A DNA stretch of 7,183 bases from Armatimonadota bacterium. GTDB lineage: Bacteria; Sysuimicrobiota; Sysuimicrobiia; Sysuimicrobiales; JACQTN01. Positions 5,721-7,183 of this stretch are shown here, one piece after another. Position 1 is the stretch's first letter, and each line of letters opens with the position of its first letter. A program made the position numbers and the translations under genes. The notes under the pieces were generated by a model, which made no database searches, was not told the DNA's origin, and saw only the letters and a program-made list of their open reading frames with translations. The stretch is from the NCBI GenBank assembly GCA_016210785.1, contig JACQTN010000083.1, forward strand, positions 1 to 7,183, given 5' to 3'.

Positions 5721-6700
5721 CCGGTACCGGGTTTCCCCCGGGCGTGCTCGTGGGGCATGCCACCGACCGGGAGGGCGTCACCGGCTGCACCGTGGTGATG
5801 GTCCCGCAGGGCGCGGTGGGTGGCGTCGACGTGCGCGGCGGCGCGCCGGGGACGCGCGACACCGACCTCCTGCGGCCCGGGCACCTGGTGGAGACGGTGC
5901 ACGCCGTGATGCTCACCGGCGGCAGCATCTTCGGGCTGGCCGCCGTCGATGGCGCGATGCGCTACCTGGAGGAGCAGGGCGTCGGCCACGACGTGGGCGT
6001 GGCGCGCGTGCCCATCGTCCCCGCGGCGGTGATCTTCGACCTGAGCATCGGGGACAGCCGGGCGCGTCCCACGGCGGCCATGGGCTACGCCGCCTGCATG
6101 GCCGCGAAACCGGGCGGCATGGAAGAAGGCAGCGTGGGCGCCGGCACGGGCGCCACGGTGGGCAAGCTGTACGGTGTGCAGTGGGCGACCAAGGGCGGGA
6201 TCGGCGCCGCCGGCATCGGGGTGCCCGGAGGCGCGGTGGTCGCCGCGGTGGCCGTGGTCAACGCGTTCGGCGACGTGGTGGATGAGCACACGGGAGCGGT
6301 GCTGGCGGGGTGCCGGGAGCCGCGGACGGGGAAGTTTGCGGGCATCGCCCGCGTGCTGCGGACCCGCGAGGTCCCGCCGATCCGCTTCGGGCGGGGGGCC
6401 GTCGAGAACACCACCATCGGCGTGGTGGTCACCAACGCGCGGCTCACCAAAGAACAGGCCAACCGTCTGGCGTCGCTGGCCCACAACGGGCTGGCCCGCG
6501 CGGTCTCGCCGCCCCACACCATGGTAGACGGCGACACCTTCTTCGTCCTGGCGACCGGCGAGGTGGAGGCGAACTTCTTCGCGGTCGGCGTAGCCGCGGA
6601 GGAGGCGGTTGCCGAGGCGATCCGGCGCGCCGTGCTGCGGGCGGAGAGCCTGGGCGGCGTCCCCGCGTGCCGCGACCTCCCAGGGGCCGGCGCGTCTTGA
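5717..6700 (+). CDS. P1/S58-family N-terminal nucleophile hydrolase (NylC/DmpA-like aminopeptidase or amidase)
   Basis: A 327-residue self-processing hydrolase of the DmpA/BapA/NylC family. The expected maturation site is N231/T232 in ENTTIGVV; cleavage would give an alpha chain (1-231) and a beta chain whose new N-terminal T232 is the nucleophile. The spacing to the DGD pair (D271, D273) is the same as from T267 to D306 and D308 in nylon hydrolase NylC. K150 (TGATVGK) and N182 (VVNAFGD) are the likely counterparts of the NylC lysine and asparagine. Other family marks are MLTGGSIFGL (65-74), GEGTG-like GAGTGATVGK and GVVVTNA. It has no signal peptide and should be cytoplasmic. Family members cleave N-terminal amino acids, beta-peptides or 6-aminohexanoate amides, so the substrate cannot be read from the sequence. 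Its GTG overlaps the stop of folK-birA, giving tight coupling to that gene. Confidence 0.92.
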   Translation: MTGTGFPPGVLVGHATDREGVTGCTVVMVPQGAVGGVDVRGGAPGTRDTDLLRPGHLVETVHAVMLTGGSIFGLAAVDGAMRYLEEQGVGHDVGVARVPIVPAAVIFDLSIGDSRARPTAAMGYAACMAAKPGGMEEGSVGAGTGATVGKLYGVQWATKGGIGAAGIGVPGGAVVAAVAVVNAFGDVVDEHTGAVLAGCREPRTGKFAGIARVLRTREVPPIRFGRGAVENTTIGVVVTNARLTKEQANRLASLAHNGLARAVSPPHTMVDGDTFFVLATGEVEANFFAVGVAAEEAVAEAIRRAVLRAESLGGVPACRDLPGAGAS

Positions 6701-6704
6701 CGCG

Positions 6705-6722
6705 CGCGGACGGCGGTCCGCG
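6705..6722 (+). terminator. Terminator-like hairpin at the end of the operon
   Basis: CGCGGAC (6705-6711) pairs perfectly with GTCCGCG (6716-6722) around a GGCG loop, starting 4 nt after the stop of the hydrolase gene. There is no T-run after it, so termination would have to be Rho-dependent or the hairpin may only protect the transcript end. Confidence 0.35.
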
Positions 6723-6879
6723 GTGGCGTCGTGCACGCATCAACACCGGCGAGGTGCGCGTATCGGAAACTCGCATTTGTGCATGCGCAGGACCGGCTTC
6801 CCACGATATGTCGGTACCGGAGCCGCGAGTTGAACGGCGCAGGATTGGACTCGCGCCGCCGAGTCCGAGCATCGTTCAT

Positions 6880-6891
6880 GTTCCCGGGAAC
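6880..6891. repeat. 12-bp perfect palindrome
   Basis: GTTCCCGGGAAC is a perfect palindrome 13 bases before the first repeat-array element. It could be a dimeric protein's binding site, but it has no recognised identity. Confidence 0.4.
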
Positions 6892-6904
6892 CCCACCGTC
6901 GCGA

Positions 6905-7183
6905 GTGCGCCGTGAAGTTGGTGCGCCGTGAGTCCGGTGAGCGCGGTAGAGCGGCGCACCTTGCACAGACGTTGAACGTGCCGCGCGGTAGAACGGAACA
7001 ACTTGCACAGGGTCGAACGTGCCGATCGAGGGGCGCCGTGAGTCGGTGCGCCGTAAGTGGGTGAGCGCGGTGAAGCGGCCCACCTCGCACGAAAGTTGCA
7101 CGTGCCGCGCGGTATGACGGCGCGCCTCGGTGGAACGTAGCACGTGTCGGCGCCGTGCGTTCGGCGAGCGCGGTAGAGTGAAA
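6905..7183. repeat. Nested, diverged tandem repeat array (42-bp core, about 124-bp higher-order unit), running to the window end
   Basis: A 42-bp core beginning CGGTAGARCGG and ending ACGTGCCGCG occurs at 6944, 6986, 7068 and 7110, with a truncated fifth start at 7171. By eye the copies at 6944 and 7068 agree at 34 of 42 positions and those at 7068 and 7110 at 28 of 42. Between core pairs are short direct repeats of GTGCGCCGTGAGT type at 6905, 6921, 7031 and 7046, with a single diverged copy at about 7149. The higher-order period is therefore about 124 bp (for example GAGCGCGG at 6939 and 7063; ACGTGCCGCGCGGTA at 6976 and 7100), shortening to 103 bp in the last unit. The 82- and 124-bp spacings break reading frame, arguing against a repeat protein. 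Confidence 0.8.
6920..6960. repeat. Inverted repeat inside the array
   Basis: GGTGCGCCG (6920-6928) and CGGCGCACC (6952-6960) form a perfect 9-bp stem around a 23-nt loop containing GAGCGCGGTAGAG. In the next unit the equivalent arms (starting at 7046 and ending at about 7083) pair less well, with one mismatch in eight, so the hairpin is only partly conserved. Confidence 0.5.

Larger units (their letters stand above)
6701..6904. other. Non-coding stretch after the operon
   Basis: No frame on either strand looks like a protein; the open frames here are antisense or short and of biased composition. It contains the hairpin at 6705-6722, a stem GGACTC/GAGTCC at 6847-6852/6861-6866 with an 8-nt loop (extendable outward by a T-G and a T-A pair), an overlapping stem CGGCGC/GCGCCG at 6835-6840/6853-6858, and a 12-bp palindrome at 6880-6891. 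Codon-like third-position G/C bias ends at the stop of the hydrolase gene. Confidence 0.6.

Noticed and set aside
6812..6840. A further degenerate repeat copy (CGGTA followed by GTTGAACG)
   Set aside because: The two motifs are 17 bases apart rather than 27 and the bases between do not align; too weak to add to the array.
6812..6870. tRNA-like sequence (GGATTGGACTC resembling a T-arm; antisense frame reading ESNPAPFNSR)
   Set aside because: No acceptor stem, anticodon arm or proper TTC-loop could be assembled around it on either strand.
6085..7143. Long minus-strand open frame (352 codons) across the hydrolase gene and the repeat array
   Set aside because: It is antisense to a secure gene over much of its length, is rich in Arg, Thr, Ser and Pro as expected of the reverse strand of GC-rich DNA, and the repeat periods do not keep frame.
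6905..7183. CRISPR array
   Set aside because: Repeat copies differ at many positions, spacers are themselves repetitive, spacing is irregular, and no cas gene is present.

Overview
The window is GC-rich with strong G/C preference at third codon positions. All convincing genes lie on the + strand. The neighbourhood (ftsH followed by folate-synthesis genes), GTG/TTG starts and overlapping gene ends suggest a high-GC bacterium of the Gram-positive/Terrabacteria side (Actinobacteria-like, Armatimonadota- or CSP1-3-like lineages). This placement is an inference from gene order and protein style, not a database result.

Layout. 1-1037 is the 3' part of ftsH (membrane AAA+ zinc protease), cut by the window edge. 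1038-1342 is a gene-free spacer with a terminator-like hairpin, a weak promoter candidate, several stem-loops and a C-rich tract that could mask the next ribosome binding site. From 1343 to 6700 six tightly packed genes look like one operon: a small membrane-anchored protein of unknown function (1343-1798), an ASCH-domain protein (1808-2167), a single-domain glutamate formimidoyltransferase (2221-3177), folP (3186-4061), folB (4105-4464), a single open frame joining FolK to a biotin protein ligase (4461-5720), and a P1/S58-family self-cleaving N-terminal nucleophile hydrolase of NylC/DmpA type (5717-6700). 6701-7183 is non-coding; from 6905 to the window end it is a nested, diverged repeat array built on a 42-bp core.

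How the genes fit together. FolB, FolK and FolP catalyse consecutive steps from dihydroneopterin to dihydropteroate. The formimidoyltransferase is a tetrahydrofolate enzyme that moves one-carbon units and, in some bacteria, can recycle 5-formyl-THF. The biotin ligase half of the fusion would biotinylate carboxylases such as acetyl-CoA carboxylase. The operon therefore groups two cofactor systems. GTGA stop/start overlaps at several junctions suggest translational coupling.

The best leads are the FolK-BirA fusion with a possible internal BirA start, the NylC-like hydrolase coupled to it, the putative leader switch before the membrane protein gene, and the nested repeat array at the right edge. 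I do not see a defence system, mobile element, CRISPR array or RNA gene that I can support.
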